DNA of 50,540 bases from Acidobacteriota bacterium (GCA_016213785.1 JACQZQ010000052.1:1-50540), one strand, 5' to 3'; counted from the stretch's first letter, positions 36,876-45,615 are shown. Notes: generated from the letters alone by a model not told the origin. A program made the numbers and translations.

Positions 36876-36889
36876 TGACTGAACAGTCA
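36876..36889. promoter_or_regulatory. TetR-type operator-like palindrome
   Basis: TGACTG-AA-CAGTCA has perfect 6-bp arms with a 2-base centre. TGAC...GTCA palindromes of this size are typical of operators for TetR-family repressors. It lies 64 bases upstream of the patatin start, where it could control that gene and perhaps the divergent kinase unit. No TetR-family gene is present in the window. Confidence 0.5.
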
Positions 36890-37064
36890 ATCATTTTACT
36901 AAAAAACCTTCCATTAAAAGGGAGAAGGATTTTACAGAGAGCTAGATAAAGCTAAGTTTTGGAGGAGATATAGTAGTTATTTATTTAGCTACCTTATTTA
37001 TTAGTTTTTTATTTAAATTAGGAAATACCCGGATATTTTTAAGCTCTTTAAGTCTTAGAACGAG

Positions 37065-37093
37065 TTGCTTGATCAATAGCTTGCGGGTATACT
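37065..37093 (+). promoter_or_regulatory. Candidate promoter for the kinase/caspase unit
   Basis: TTGCTT (37065-37070) and TATACT (37088-37093) are 17 bases apart; the -10 matches five of six consensus positions. It leaves a leader of about 75 bases before the ATG at 37175, in which no evident ribosome-binding site was found. Confidence 0.45.
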
Positions 37094-37174
37094 AGATAAA
37101 CTTTTGTTAGACATTTATTTATCAATTCAATCATACATAAGTGTTTTTTAAGTTTATTATTTTGTGGGTCAATA

Positions 37175-38989
37175 ATGCTTTCTAATGATTCTCTTCTCTA
37201 TAATAGATATAAAATAGTTCGTCTTTTAGCTAAAGGTGGAATGGGTGCAGTTTATGAGGCAAAAGACACAAGGCTTGGAGATACTCTTGTGGCAGTAAAA
37301 GAGACATTCTTTAGTGACGACAAGATGCGAGAAGCTTTTCAAAGCGAAGCGATTTTATTAGCTAAACTTAGGCATTCTGGCCTTCCTAGAGTGATGGATC
37401 ATTTTTCTGAGGGAGAAGGCCAATTCTTAGTAATGGAATTTATTGAAGGCACTGACCTATCAGAAGTATTAAATGCTAGCGCTGGAAAATTAACTCCCAC
37501 TGATGTTTATGATTGGATGGCACAGATTCTAAATACACTTGGATACTTACACGCTTTTGATCCGCCAATAATACACCGTGATATTAAACCAGCAAATATA
37601 AAACTAACACCTCAAGGTCAAGTAATTCTCCTTGATTTTGGGCTAGCAAAAAATCAAGCTAATAGCCTTGTATCAGGTTATACGGTACATTATGCTGCAC
37701 CTGAACAAATGACTGGTGCTGGAACTGATGCACGTAGCGATTTATATTCTTTAGCTGCTACAGTTTACCATTTATTAACAGGTAATCCACCTAATGATAC
37801 AATGTCCCGGGTTATAGCCTTAAATGATAGTAAAGGTGATCCACTTAAGCCTGTTAATAAGCTAAATGAAAGTATCCCACAAGAAATAGCCGATTTACTG
37901 GCTAGAGCTATGTCTTTAGATAAAACACAGCGTTTTCTTAATGCAGCAGAAATGTTTCAAGCCTTAAATAAAGCTGTAACTTTAGATGAGCGTAGAGTTT
38001 CTGAAGCTAAAATTACTGGAGCATTTCCTAAAGTATCTGCACAGACTTCTAAACTTTCAAGTTCTAATACTGAAATTCATAATAGCAAAGCTGATACCGA
38101 TCCTGGAAAAAACACACATTCTAATAACAAAGTTAAAACTAATCCTGGAAATAATTCTGAACCTAAAACGAGTGCAGGCACCAGTGATGCAAATGCCACT
38201 GCTAATATTGATAGTAAAGCTAAAATTAATTCTAATCCTAATCCTGATTCCACAGCTAATAAAACCCAAACAAATAATGATGTAGTTAATTCTTCTGAAG
38301 GTGTAAAAGCTAAATCAAACACTGCAATAATTGGGGTTGGAGCAATTTTACTAGTAATAGTTCTAAGCGTATTAGGTTATCAATTTTTATTTAATAACGA
38401 TAAAAACCCTACTAATAACCCTGTTACAGCTTCTCCATCTCCAATAGCTAAAGCAGTTAAGGAGATTAATGCAATAGAGTTTTATATGGAAACCGATAAT
38501 GGAAAACAATTAACAGGGGCTAAACCTTTCTTTTTAGGAAAGGATCAACGTTTTCGTTTTCATTTTTCACCTAAAGAACGTGGTTATCTTTATATAATTT
38601 CACCTAGTGAAAATAATTTCACTACAATGTTAACTAAACAGCCAATTCCAGAAACTGGTCTGGAATCTAATCTAGTAGAAGCTGGAACAACTCTTACTTT
38701 CCCTTCTAAAGGCTGGCTTAGGACTTTAGGGGCTGGTTATTACTGGACTATCATTTTTTCTGATAAACCTTTAGAAAAACCAAAATTTCTAGCGGCTCAA
38801 GCAGGTAAACAACTAAACGAAGCAGAACAAAAAGAGCTTGAAGAAATGGTAGAAGCATTTTTTAAAGAACACGGTAAAGAGCCTGTTGTAAACGATAGCG
38901 GTTCACAAGATAAACCTACTCAGTCAGTACTAGTAAAAGAAGACCAAGTTAAGAAAGGTCTTTTTATTTTCAAACTACTAACAGAATAG
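37175..38989 (+). CDS. Membrane Ser/Thr protein kinase with extracytoplasmic DUF4384-like domain
   Basis: The 604-residue protein has an N-terminal Hanks-type kinase domain at ~9-270: Gly-rich loop LAKGGMGAVYEA, VAVKE lysine, HRDIKPANIKLT catalytic loop, LDFGLAK, and APEQMTGAGTDARSDLYSL activation segment, so it should be active. A Thr/Ser/Asn/Lys-rich linker (~275-378) leads to one transmembrane segment at ~382-405 (TAIIGVGAILLVIVLSVLGYQFLF). The outer part at ~428-545 (FYMETDNGKQLTGAKPFFLGKDQRFRFHFSPKERGYLYIIS) resembles DUF4384. The kinase therefore faces the cytoplasm and the beta domain the periplasm. The next gene, encoding an exported caspase-like protein, starts 16 bases later, so they are one operon. 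Confidence 0.9.
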   Translation: MLSNDSLLYNRYKIVRLLAKGGMGAVYEAKDTRLGDTLVAVKETFFSDDKMREAFQSEAILLAKLRHSGLPRVMDHFSEGEGQFLVMEFIEGTDLSEVLNASAGKLTPTDVYDWMAQILNTLGYLHAFDPPIIHRDIKPANIKLTPQGQVILLDFGLAKNQANSLVSGYTVHYAAPEQMTGAGTDARSDLYSLAATVYHLLTGNPPNDTMSRVIALNDSKGDPLKPVNKLNESIPQEIADLLARAMSLDKTQRFLNAAEMFQALNKAVTLDERRVSEAKITGAFPKVSAQTSKLSSSNTEIHNSKADTDPGKNTHSNNKVKTNPGNNSEPKTSAGTSDANATANIDSKAKINSNPNPDSTANKTQTNNDVVNSSEGVKAKSNTAIIGVGAILLVIVLSVLGYQFLFNNDKNPTNNPVTASPSPIAKAVKEINAIEFYMETDNGKQLTGAKPFFLGKDQRFRFHFSPKERGYLYIISPSENNFTTMLTKQPIPETGLESNLVEAGTTLTFPSKGWLRTLGAGYYWTIIFSDKPLEKPKFLAAQAGKQLNEAEQKELEEMVEAFFKEHGKEPVVNDSGSQDKPTQSVLVKEDQVKKGLFIFKLLTE

Positions 38990-39005
38990 CAAAGGATTTT
39001 TCTTT

Positions 39006-40964
39006 ATGCTGAAAACTAATAACCCCACAAAATTTTTAACCTCTAAAAATATTCTTAAATTTTTCTTTATAAGTGCTTTAGTTCTTAATATTCCAATAAA
39101 TAGCGCTGAAATATATGCACAAAAAGGTGGAGTAATTTTTGAACCAGAGACTAAAAAAACAGATCCTAAACCTGCTACTAAGCCTCGCCCTAAAAGAAAC
39201 AAAGATAAAGATAAAGATAAAATTATTATTGAAGATACCAATGTAACACCAGAAGTTGTTCTTATTCCCCCTGTTGAAAGCCTACCTAATAAAGATCGTC
39301 GTTATGCTCTAATTGTTGGTGTAGATAAATATGATAATCCAGACATTATTAAGCTAGATGGAGCAGTTAATGATGCTCGAACCCTAGCCGCAGCACTTCA
39401 AGTTTATGGGGGTTTTCTTCCTGAGCAAGTAGTGCTACTTACACCTGAACAAGGAGCCGAACTTAAACCTACTCGTCAAAATATTATTAAATGGATTACT
39501 CGATTAAGTAAATCTGCGGCTAAAGATGGTATGTTATTTGTATCTTTTTCTGGTCATGGAGTAGAAATTAATAAAGAAGCTTTCCTGCTAGCAGAAGATT
39601 CTGAGATTTCAGATAGTGTTACGGCAATGGGTCAATCTGGTCTAAAAGTTGACTCTCTTAGGGATATAATTCAAGAAAATGGTACATCTCAAGTTATGTT
39701 AGTTCTTGATGCTTGCCGCAACGATCCAAGAAAAAACCGTAGCAACGATAGTAATTTACTTTCTGAATCTTTTATAAAAGGTCTTGATTTTTATAATAAA
39801 GATAAAGGAATAGTAGCAGCAGCAACCCTTTATGCTACATCTCCAGGAGAACGTTCTTATGAGGACACAGAAAAGAAACAAGGCTATTTTTCAACAGCTT
39901 TAATTGAAGGCTTAAAAGGTAATGCTGCAAATGAAAAGGGTGAAGTGACTTTTGAAGCTCTAGAAATTTATGTTCAAGATCGTGTTGCAATGCTAACAGA
40001 AGGAAAAAATGTGTCTCAAGTCCCACAATTTAAGTATAAAGGTTATACTAAAAATTTAGTGGTCGCCTATTTACCTACAGCAGCTAATATTGCTTCAAGA
40101 GATGCAACTAAGAGCAATGATTTATTTGTTACAGCTAAAATAGCTTTTGAAAATAAAGATTTTGCAAAAGCTATAGACCTTTACAAAACTATTCTTATTG
40201 TTAATTCTGATCCTGCGGCTTACCTAAATTTAGGACAAATTTATCTAGAACAAAATAAATTAGATGATGCCTTAAAGATTTTTTCAGAATTAGCTAAACT
40301 ACAAGATGAAAACCCAAATGCATATTACTTTTTAGGTTTAACTCAATCTCAACTAAATAATGATAAAGAAGCTATTAAAGCATGGAAAAATGCTACAAAA
40401 CTTAAAGATAAACTCTCCCAAGCCCTTTTAGCCGATACATTTCTTAACTTAGGTAACACTTACCTTAAGAATGAAAATAACCAAGAAGCAATGCTAGCAT
40501 TTCAAGAAGCTACCACAATTAAACCTGATTACCCCGAAGATGTTTACTTTAAGCTTGGTGAAGCCTCGCGTCTAGCTAGTAACTATAAAGATGCCATTAC
40601 AGCTTATAATAAAGCCATTAACCAGCCAGGTGCAAATTATGGAATTGGCTTAGCTTACACAAATCTTGGAGCGGAAGGAAAAGCTCAAGCTAAACAATTT
40701 TTGGATCAAGCCAAAGTTTTATCTAAAGCTTCATATAAACAAGGTGAAGATGCCCGCAAAGCAAATAATTTTCAAGCAGCAAGCGAGGCCTTTCTACAAG
40801 CAATTAAAAATTATCCTGAAGATGATAATAGCTATTTTCAATTAGGCTATTGCTATCTTCAGCTTAATAACAAAGATTTAGCACGTAAGCAGCATGAAAT
40901 TTTAGTTAAAATGAAAAGTAGTAAAGCCGCTGAATTACTTAAGGAAATAAATAGAGCTAAGTAA
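39006..40964 (+). CDS. Exported caspase-like (C14) peptidase with TPR repeats
   Basis: The 652-residue protein has an N-terminal signal segment (KFFFISALVLNIPINSAEIYAQ). The caspase fold at ~97-310 shows RYALIVGVDKYDN, LFVSFSGHGVEI with catalytic His near 183, and VMLVLDACRNDPR with catalytic Cys near 237, then GIVAAATLYATSPGERS and YFSTALIEGLKG. Both dyad residues are intact. From ~370 there are about seven TPRs (AKIAFENKDFAKAIDLYKTIL; AYLNLGQIYLEQNKLDDALKIF). AAAGGA precedes the start. It follows the kinase gene by 16 bases, pointing to a shared pathway, and a hairpin follows it. Prokaryotic caspase homologues cleave after basic or acidic residues; the target here is unknown. Confidence 0.88.
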   Translation: MLKTNNPTKFLTSKNILKFFFISALVLNIPINSAEIYAQKGGVIFEPETKKTDPKPATKPRPKRNKDKDKDKIIIEDTNVTPEVVLIPPVESLPNKDRRYALIVGVDKYDNPDIIKLDGAVNDARTLAAALQVYGGFLPEQVVLLTPEQGAELKPTRQNIIKWITRLSKSAAKDGMLFVSFSGHGVEINKEAFLLAEDSEISDSVTAMGQSGLKVDSLRDIIQENGTSQVMLVLDACRNDPRKNRSNDSNLLSESFIKGLDFYNKDKGIVAAATLYATSPGERSYEDTEKKQGYFSTALIEGLKGNAANEKGEVTFEALEIYVQDRVAMLTEGKNVSQVPQFKYKGYTKNLVVAYLPTAANIASRDATKSNDLFVTAKIAFENKDFAKAIDLYKTILIVNSDPAAYLNLGQIYLEQNKLDDALKIFSELAKLQDENPNAYYFLGLTQSQLNNDKEAIKAWKNATKLKDKLSQALLADTFLNLGNTYLKNENNQEAMLAFQEATTIKPDYPEDVYFKLGEASRLASNYKDAITAYNKAINQPGANYGIGLAYTNLGAEGKAQAKQFLDQAKVLSKASYKQGEDARKANNFQAASEAFLQAIKNYPEDDNSYFQLGYCYLQLNNKDLARKQHEILVKMKSSKAAELLKEINRAK

Positions 40965-40982
40965 ATTTAAGTTAACTAAGCA

Positions 40983-41024
40983 TTAAGGCAAGGAAATCAC
41001 AAAATCTAAATTTCTTTGCCTTAA
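40983..41024 (+). terminator. Terminator between the caspase-like gene and convergent glgC
   Basis: A 15-bp stem (TTAAGGCAAGGAAAT / ATTTCTTTGCCTTAA, one G-T pair) with a 12-base loop lies 19 bases after the caspase-like stop and is followed by TTTATTTG. Its position fits both converging transcripts. Confidence 0.8.
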
Positions 41025-41035
41025 TTTATTTGAGT

Positions 41036-42316
41036 TTAGATCACAGTTCCATCAGCAATAGTGGCGTTTTTGGCTACAATTACAATCCCTTCGCGAATAT
41101 AGTAATTATCCCCATCGTGATTTATTAGTCCTTTTTCATTAACAATCCGTACATTAGAACCAATCCGAGCATTAGAATCAATTATCGCTTTACGAATTAT
41201 TGTGCCTTCGCCTATACCAATCCAAGGAATACCATTACGACGATCGCGGTCTAGCTCTTCTAAAGATTGATAGACCTCAGACCCCATTATCATAGTGTTT
41301 TCAATTCGAGTTCCTCCGCCTATACGACACCGTAAGCCTATAATACTTCGCTCTATATAAGCTTCATTGATAATGCAGCCATCTGAAATAATTGCTTCGC
41401 GAATTTTGCAACCACGCATTTTTGTTGCAGGTAGGTAACGAGGACGTGTATAAATCGGGGCATTAGCATCAAAAAAATTAAATTTTGGTAATATCCCTGT
41501 CATATCAAGATTAGCTCGATAAAAAGCACTTATTGTTCCTATATCTTCCCAATAACCATCAAAAACAAAAGCCTGAACATTGTAATCTTTTATTATTGCA
41601 GGAATAATATCTTTGCCAAAATCAACAAAATTAGTATTGTCATGAAGAAATTTCTCTAAAAAAGGTCTATTAAAAATATATATTCCCATAGAAGCTAAAT
41701 AAGGTCGCTCAAGCGCTTCTTCTGGAGTTAATCCAAATGAAGTAGTATCTACTTTCATAGACTCTAGAGCCTCACCCTTAGGTTTTTCTGCAAATTCAAT
41801 AATACGACCTGCGGCATCTGTTTTAAGTAGACCAAATTCACTAGCCTCTTTTTCAACTACAGGAATTACTGAGACTGTAACATCTGCCTTTGTAGCACGA
41901 TGACGTGCTACAAAATCTCTATAATCCATTCTATAAAGATGATCGCCTGAGAGAATTAACATTAACTTTCCATTAGGATCAGTAAAATGTCTTAAATTTT
42001 GTCTTACTGCATCAGCAGTCCCTTGGAACCAACTAACATTTTCTGGGGTCTGTTCTGCGGCTAAAATCTCTACAAACCCGTCAGAAAAAGGACTAAATCG
42101 ATAAGTACGGCTAATATGATGATTAAGTGAAGCAGAGTTAAATTGGGTTAAAACATACATTTTTATGATATCAGAATTAATACAATTACTTACAGGAATA
42201 TCAATAAGACGGTATTTTCCTCCTAGTGGTACGGCAGGTTTAGAACGCTCTTGTGTAAGTGGAAACAATCTAGTACCTTGACCACCACCTAAAATTACCG
42301 CAAACACATCTCTCAT
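41036..42316 (-). CDS. glgC: Glucose-1-phosphate adenylyltransferase
   Basis: The enzyme makes ADP-glucose, the donor for glycogen synthesis, and is usually allosterically controlled. The 426-residue protein has the nucleotidyltransferase start [34 protein letters not shown] near residues 6-39, [13 protein letters not shown] near 96, [10 protein letters not shown] near 122, and EFAEKPKG near 174. The C-terminal part is a left-handed beta-helix with the GlgC-type [28 protein letters not shown] lies upstream of the start at 42316. No glgA, glgB or glgP is adjacent, so the glycogen genes are dispersed. Confidence 0.96.
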   Translation of the reverse strand: MRDVFAVILGGGQGTRLFPLTQERSKPAVPLGGKYRLIDIPVSNCINSDIIKMYVLTQFNSASLNHHISRTYRFSPFSDGFVEILAAEQTPENVSWFQGTADAVRQNLRHFTDPNGKLMLILSGDHLYRMDYRDFVARHRATKADVTVSVIPVVEKEASEFGLLKTDAAGRIIEFAEKPKGEALESMKVDTTSFGLTPEEALERPYLASMGIYIFNRPFLEKFLHDNTNFVDFGKDIIPAIIKDYNVQAFVFDGYWEDIGTISAFYRANLDMTGILPKFNFFDANAPIYTRPRYLPATKMRGCKIREAIISDGCIINEAYIERSIIGLRCRIGGGTRIENTMIMGSEVYQSLEELDRDRRNGIPWIGIGEGTIIRKAIIDSNARIGSNVRIVNEKGLINHDGDNYYIREGIVIVAKNATIADGTVI

Positions 42317-42471
42317 AGTCTTGTTTTTCTCCTCTTGCGGTTAGAATATGGTAAATAAACTCGTTTGAAATTAGCGAAAAAATTATAATACCATTTAGTA
42401 TAAATATGCTAATTAATCAGAGCCTTTTATTTAACTTATTAAAAAGCTTAGCTAAAATTTAGGAGGCAATT

Positions 42472-43389
42472 TTGCCAAGTAATGTAGTAATTTCTGATGA
42501 TATTCAAGTAGCTCAAACTGAAGGAGAAGCTATAGTAGCACTAGAATCTGCTGTTATTGCAACTGGACTACCATCCCCACATAATTTAACCGCTGCTTAT
42601 AGATGTGAAGCAGCAATTCGCCTCCAAGGTGCAAAACCAGCTACAATTGCTATTATTGGCGGCATTGCTAAAGTAGGCTGTACAACAGATGAAATTGACG
42701 AACTAGGAATTCGCGATGATGTGGTAAAAACCAATCTTAGCAACCTAAGTGCAATTATGGCTCATGGCCGTTGGGGAGCAACTACAGTTTCTACTACAAT
42801 GCACTTAGCTGCGATAGCAAAAATTTCTGTTTTCTCTACAGGTGGAATAGGTGGAGTACATAGAGATGCAGAAAAATCTTTTGATATTTCATCTGATTTA
42901 ATGGCGCTTGCTAGCTATCCTCTGATTGTAGTTTGTGCTGGAGCTAAATCTATTTTAGATCTTCCTCGTACAGTTGAAGTATTGGAAACACTAGGAATTC
43001 CTCTAATAGGCTATCGTAGTAGTGAACTGCCAGCCTTTTACTCTCGCACTAGTGGGATTAAACTTGATATTGTCGCCGATGAGCCATCAGATGTGGCAAG
43101 AATAGCTAAAGAACATTGGAAACTTGGTTTTAAGAGCGGGCTTTTAGTAGTCGCTCCTGTTCCAGAAGCGTCTGAAATCCCTGCTCAAGAAATGGAATCT
43201 TTTTATAAAACCGCTATGGCTCAAGCAGAGCAAGAAAAAATTTATGGTAAAGCTGTAACTCCTTTTTTATTAAGTAAAATAAGCGCTCTTACTAGTGGTC
43301 GATCTATTACTACCAATATAGCTTTACTTGAAAATAATGCTCGTGTAGCTGGTGCAATCGCTATAGCACTATCTCAACAACTTAAATAA
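42472..43389 (+). CDS. psuG: Pseudouridine-5'-phosphate glycosidase
   Basis: PsuG reversibly splits pseudouridine 5'-phosphate into uracil and ribose 5-phosphate. The 305-residue protein has the family opening EAIVALESAVIATGLPSPHNL near residue 18-38 with the catalytic Glu, TIAIIGGIAKVGCT near 57, and the KTNLSNLSAIMAHGRWGATTVSTTM segment with the catalytic Lys near 85; STGGIGGVHR near 123 is also typical. The start is TTG at 42472, 5 bases after AGGAGG. The usual kinase partner psuK is not adjacent. Alone upstream of der. Confidence 0.93.
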   Translation: MPSNVVISDDIQVAQTEGEAIVALESAVIATGLPSPHNLTAAYRCEAAIRLQGAKPATIAIIGGIAKVGCTTDEIDELGIRDDVVKTNLSNLSAIMAHGRWGATTVSTTMHLAAIAKISVFSTGGIGGVHRDAEKSFDISSDLMALASYPLIVVCAGAKSILDLPRTVEVLETLGIPLIGYRSSELPAFYSRTSGIKLDIVADEPSDVARIAKEHWKLGFKSGLLVVAPVPEASEIPAQEMESFYKTAMAQAEQEKIYGKAVTPFLLSKISALTSGRSITTNIALLENNARVAGAIAIALSQQLK

Positions 43390-43494
43390 CTTGAAATAAT
43401 AAATAAAAATTACCTTGGTAAATAAAATTTTTGTTTATTTATAAGTATTTTATTTTTCAACTCGTTGCCCTATCAAAGGGTAATTAAAAATAAC

Positions 43495-43512
43495 CCAGTG
43501 CTTTAGCGCTGG
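43495..43512. repeat. Palindrome between psuG and der
   Basis: CCAGTGC-TTTA-GCGCTGG forms a 7-bp stem with one G-T pair. On the minus strand it is followed by GTTATTTTTAATT, so it is terminator-like for antisense transcription, although both flanking genes are on the plus strand. It lies 21 bases before the der start. Confidence 0.5.
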
Positions 43513-43532
43513 TATCTTATGGTTTAAGGTTT

Positions 43533-44909
43533 ATGGAAACACAACAAACATTAGAAAATATTGAAACTCAAACTGACTCAAATATTAATCGACCCTCTGT
43601 AGTAATTGTAGGTCGCCCCAATGTAGGAAAATCTACTCTATTTAATCGACTAACAGAAACTCGTCGCGCTTTAGTCGCTGATATTCCAGGGCTTACCCGC
43701 GATCGTATCTATGGCCGTGTTCTTTGGCTAGGACAAGAATTTGAAATAGTTGATACAGGCGGAATTATCCCAGATGATGAAGCAGAAATACCTATTAACA
43801 TTTTACGCCAAGCCCGTGTAGCTTTAGATAAAGCCAGTCTAATCTTAATGTTAGTAGATGCCCGAGCAGGTATCACTTCCCTTGATGAAGAACTAGCGCT
43901 ACTACTTAGAGGTTTAGGAAAACCTACTTTTATAGTTGCTAATAAAGCCGATGCTCAAAAAATAGAGAGCCATGCAGCAGAATTTTACTCTCTAGGCTTT
44001 AAGGAGGTCTTTCCTATTTCAGCCGAGCATGGCAATGGAACAGGAGAACTTCTAGATGAAGTAATCAAACTCCTACCTTTTCCAGAAAAAGAACAACAAA
44101 AAGTTAAAGAAATAAAAATAGCTATTATCGGTCGCCCTAACGTAGGGAAATCCTCTCTAGTTAATAAACTATTAGGAGAAGATCGTGTTATTGTCTCTCC
44201 AATTGCTGGAACAACTAGAGATGCTATTGATAGCGTTCTAGAACATAATTCTAACCGCTTTCGCATAATTGATACGGCTGGAATCCGCCGCAAAGGAAAA
44301 ACCAGCGAAGTTCCAGAAAAACTCTCTGTAGTAATGGCTAGAAAAAGTATTGAACAAGCAGATGTTGCATTTTTACTAATTGATGCTGTAGAAGGCCCAA
44401 CTGCCCTAGATGCTAATATTGCTGGTTATGCCCATGAAGCAGGATGTTCTATGGTAATTCTTGTAAATAAGTGGGATTTAATTGAAAAAGATACTTATAC
44501 AGCATTAGAGTATGAAAAAACCTTACGTGAGAAAATGAAGTATTTAGATTATGCTCCTGTAATTTTTATTTCTGCCTTAACAGGTCAAAGAGTTGTAAAG
44601 CTTTTAGATATTGCTGCCCGGGCTTATCAAGCACGTAATTTCCGAATCACTACAGCAGAACTAAATAGGTTTTTTGAGAAAAACCTAGCTCAACCTCGCG
44701 CTTCTACCCCAAGTAAAAGTCAACTTAAAGTACGCTATATTACTCAAGGTGGAATTTCACCACCAACATTTGTAGTTTTTACTAATACTAGCCAAAAACG
44801 CTTACATTTTTCTTATGAACGTTATATAGAAAATTGTTTAAGAGATGAGTTTGGTTTTTATGCTACACCAATAAAGGTTAAAGAAAAGGCCAAAAATAAA
44901 ATGGGATAG
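43533..44909 (+). CDS. der: Ribosome-associated GTPase Der (EngA)
   Basis: Der is an essential GTPase for 50S subunit maturation. Its 458 residues hold two G domains in tandem: the first with GRPNVGKSTLFNRL near residue 27 and DTGG near 74, the second with GRPNVGKSSLVNKL near 196 and DTAG near 243, each with NKxD (NKAD, NKWD). A C-terminal KH-like domain from ~375 carries LKVRYITQGGISPPTFVVF. The protein has a short 20-residue extension before the first G domain. The stop codon lies inside a hairpin stem shared with the opposite strand. Confidence 0.97.
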   Translation: METQQTLENIETQTDSNINRPSVVIVGRPNVGKSTLFNRLTETRRALVADIPGLTRDRIYGRVLWLGQEFEIVDTGGIIPDDEAEIPINILRQARVALDKASLILMLVDARAGITSLDEELALLLRGLGKPTFIVANKADAQKIESHAAEFYSLGFKEVFPISAEHGNGTGELLDEVIKLLPFPEKEQQKVKEIKIAIIGRPNVGKSSLVNKLLGEDRVIVSPIAGTTRDAIDSVLEHNSNRFRIIDTAGIRRKGKTSEVPEKLSVVMARKSIEQADVAFLLIDAVEGPTALDANIAGYAHEAGCSMVILVNKWDLIEKDTYTALEYEKTLREKMKYLDYAPVIFISALTGQRVVKLLDIAARAYQARNFRITTAELNRFFEKNLAQPRASTPSKSQLKVRYITQGGISPPTFVVFTNTSQKRLHFSYERYIENCLRDEFGFYATPIKVKEKAKNKMG

Positions 44910-44928
44910 AACTTTGGTTCTATCCCAT
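44901..44928 (-). terminator. Hairpin overlapping the end of der
   Basis: A 12-bp perfect stem (ATGGGATAGAAC / GTTCTATCCCAT) with a TTTG loop contains the der stop codon at 44907-44909. On the minus strand it is followed by TTTATTTTTG, so it should end the gap-pgk-tpiA-secG / tRNA-Leu transcript. The plus-strand tail lacks a T-run. Confidence 0.75.
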
Positions 44929-44977
44929 AATAACTTAGTGAAAAATATGCTAAAAAATATAGGGAAATTTTCCCTTA

Positions 44978-45059
44978 TGCCGAAGGGGGGACTTGAACCC
45001 CCACAGGTTGCCCTATACGCCCCTCAAACGTACGTGTCTGCCAATTCCACCACTTCGGC
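44978..45059 (-). tRNA. tRNA-Leu (anticodon GAG)
   Basis: The 82-base class II molecule has acceptor stem GCCGAAG/CTTCGGC (discriminator A), a D arm with GTGG...GGCAGACAC, anticodon stem TACGT/GCGTA with loop TTGAGGG (anticodon GAG), a variable arm, and T arm GGGGG-TTCAAGT-CCCCC. CCA is not encoded. It lies 43 bases beyond secG on the same strand, a recurrent order in several phyla, and is followed by the hairpin at 44901-44928. Confidence 0.97.
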
Positions 45060-45102
45060 TTATTTTAAGAGGATAGAAAAGACTCTACCCTTTTAAGAAT
45101 CT

Positions 45103-45615
45103 TTACTTACTTGCTGGTTTAGCATCTTTACTATCTTTACTATCTTTATTATCTTTCTTATCTGTAGCAGCATCCGTCTTTGCTTTATCATCTGTCTTAG
45201 CTTCGCCTGCTTTTCCTTTATCTTCAGCATTAGGTGCTGGAGGAAGGGTTGTTGCTGGCGCTGGTGCAGTTTCGCCCGTTGCTACTGGTGCTGGGCTAGT
45301 AGCAGGGCTAGCAAGTGGAGTAGGTGAAGCTTTTGGAGCTAAAGGATCTTTATCAAGATCTGTAGCTACAGACCCACTACCTAATATGTTTGGTAGGGAA
45401 AAGGTAAAAGCTAATATCATAAAACCAGACGCGGCTATTAGAGTTACTCTAGCAAGAGTACTAGCAGCACCTCTAGGGCCAAAAGCGTTTTGTGCGCCGC
45501 CTCCACCAAGTGCCGAGGCTAGATCGCCTTTACCTGATTGTAGTAAAACAGAACCAATCAAGAAAACGCAACAAATTACAAATAAAGCTAAGAATAACCA
45601 ACTATACCAAAACAT
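45103..45615 (-). CDS. secG: Protein-export membrane protein SecG with long charged tail
   Basis: SecG is the small accessory subunit of the SecYEG translocon. Two transmembrane segments lie at ~4-25 (YSWLFLALFVICCVFLIGSVL) and ~56-78, separated by the SecG motif LLQSGKGDLASALGGGGAQNAFGPRG. The 170-residue protein is about twice the usual length because of a Pro/Ala-rich stretch (~85-130) and a Lys/Asp-rich end (DDKAKTDAATDKKDNKDSKD). Similar low-complexity SecG tails are known in several phyla. tpiA precedes it by 29 bases; the ribosome-binding site is weak. Confidence 0.92.
   Translation of the reverse strand: MFWYSWLFLALFVICCVFLIGSVLLQSGKGDLASALGGGGAQNAFGPRGAASTLARVTLIAASGFMILAFTFSLPNILGSGSVATDLDKDPLAPKASPTPLASPATSPAPVATGETAPAPATTLPPAPNAEDKGKAGEAKTDDKAKTDAATDKKDNKDSKDSKDAKPASK

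Larger units (their letters stand above)
36813..37174. promoter_or_regulatory. Divergent control region of the patatin and kinase genes
   Basis: This 362-base region separates the divergent patatin gene and the kinase/caspase unit. It holds two palindromes close to the patatin start (36849-36863 and 36876-36889) and a candidate promoter for the kinase gene (37065-37093). No gene is visible in it. Confidence 0.6.

Noticed and set aside
37986-38322. Several overlapping open frames on both strands within the kinase linker
   Set aside because: They are shadows of the low-complexity Thr/Ser/Asn/Lys linker; the in-frame kinase continues through with intact domains on both sides.
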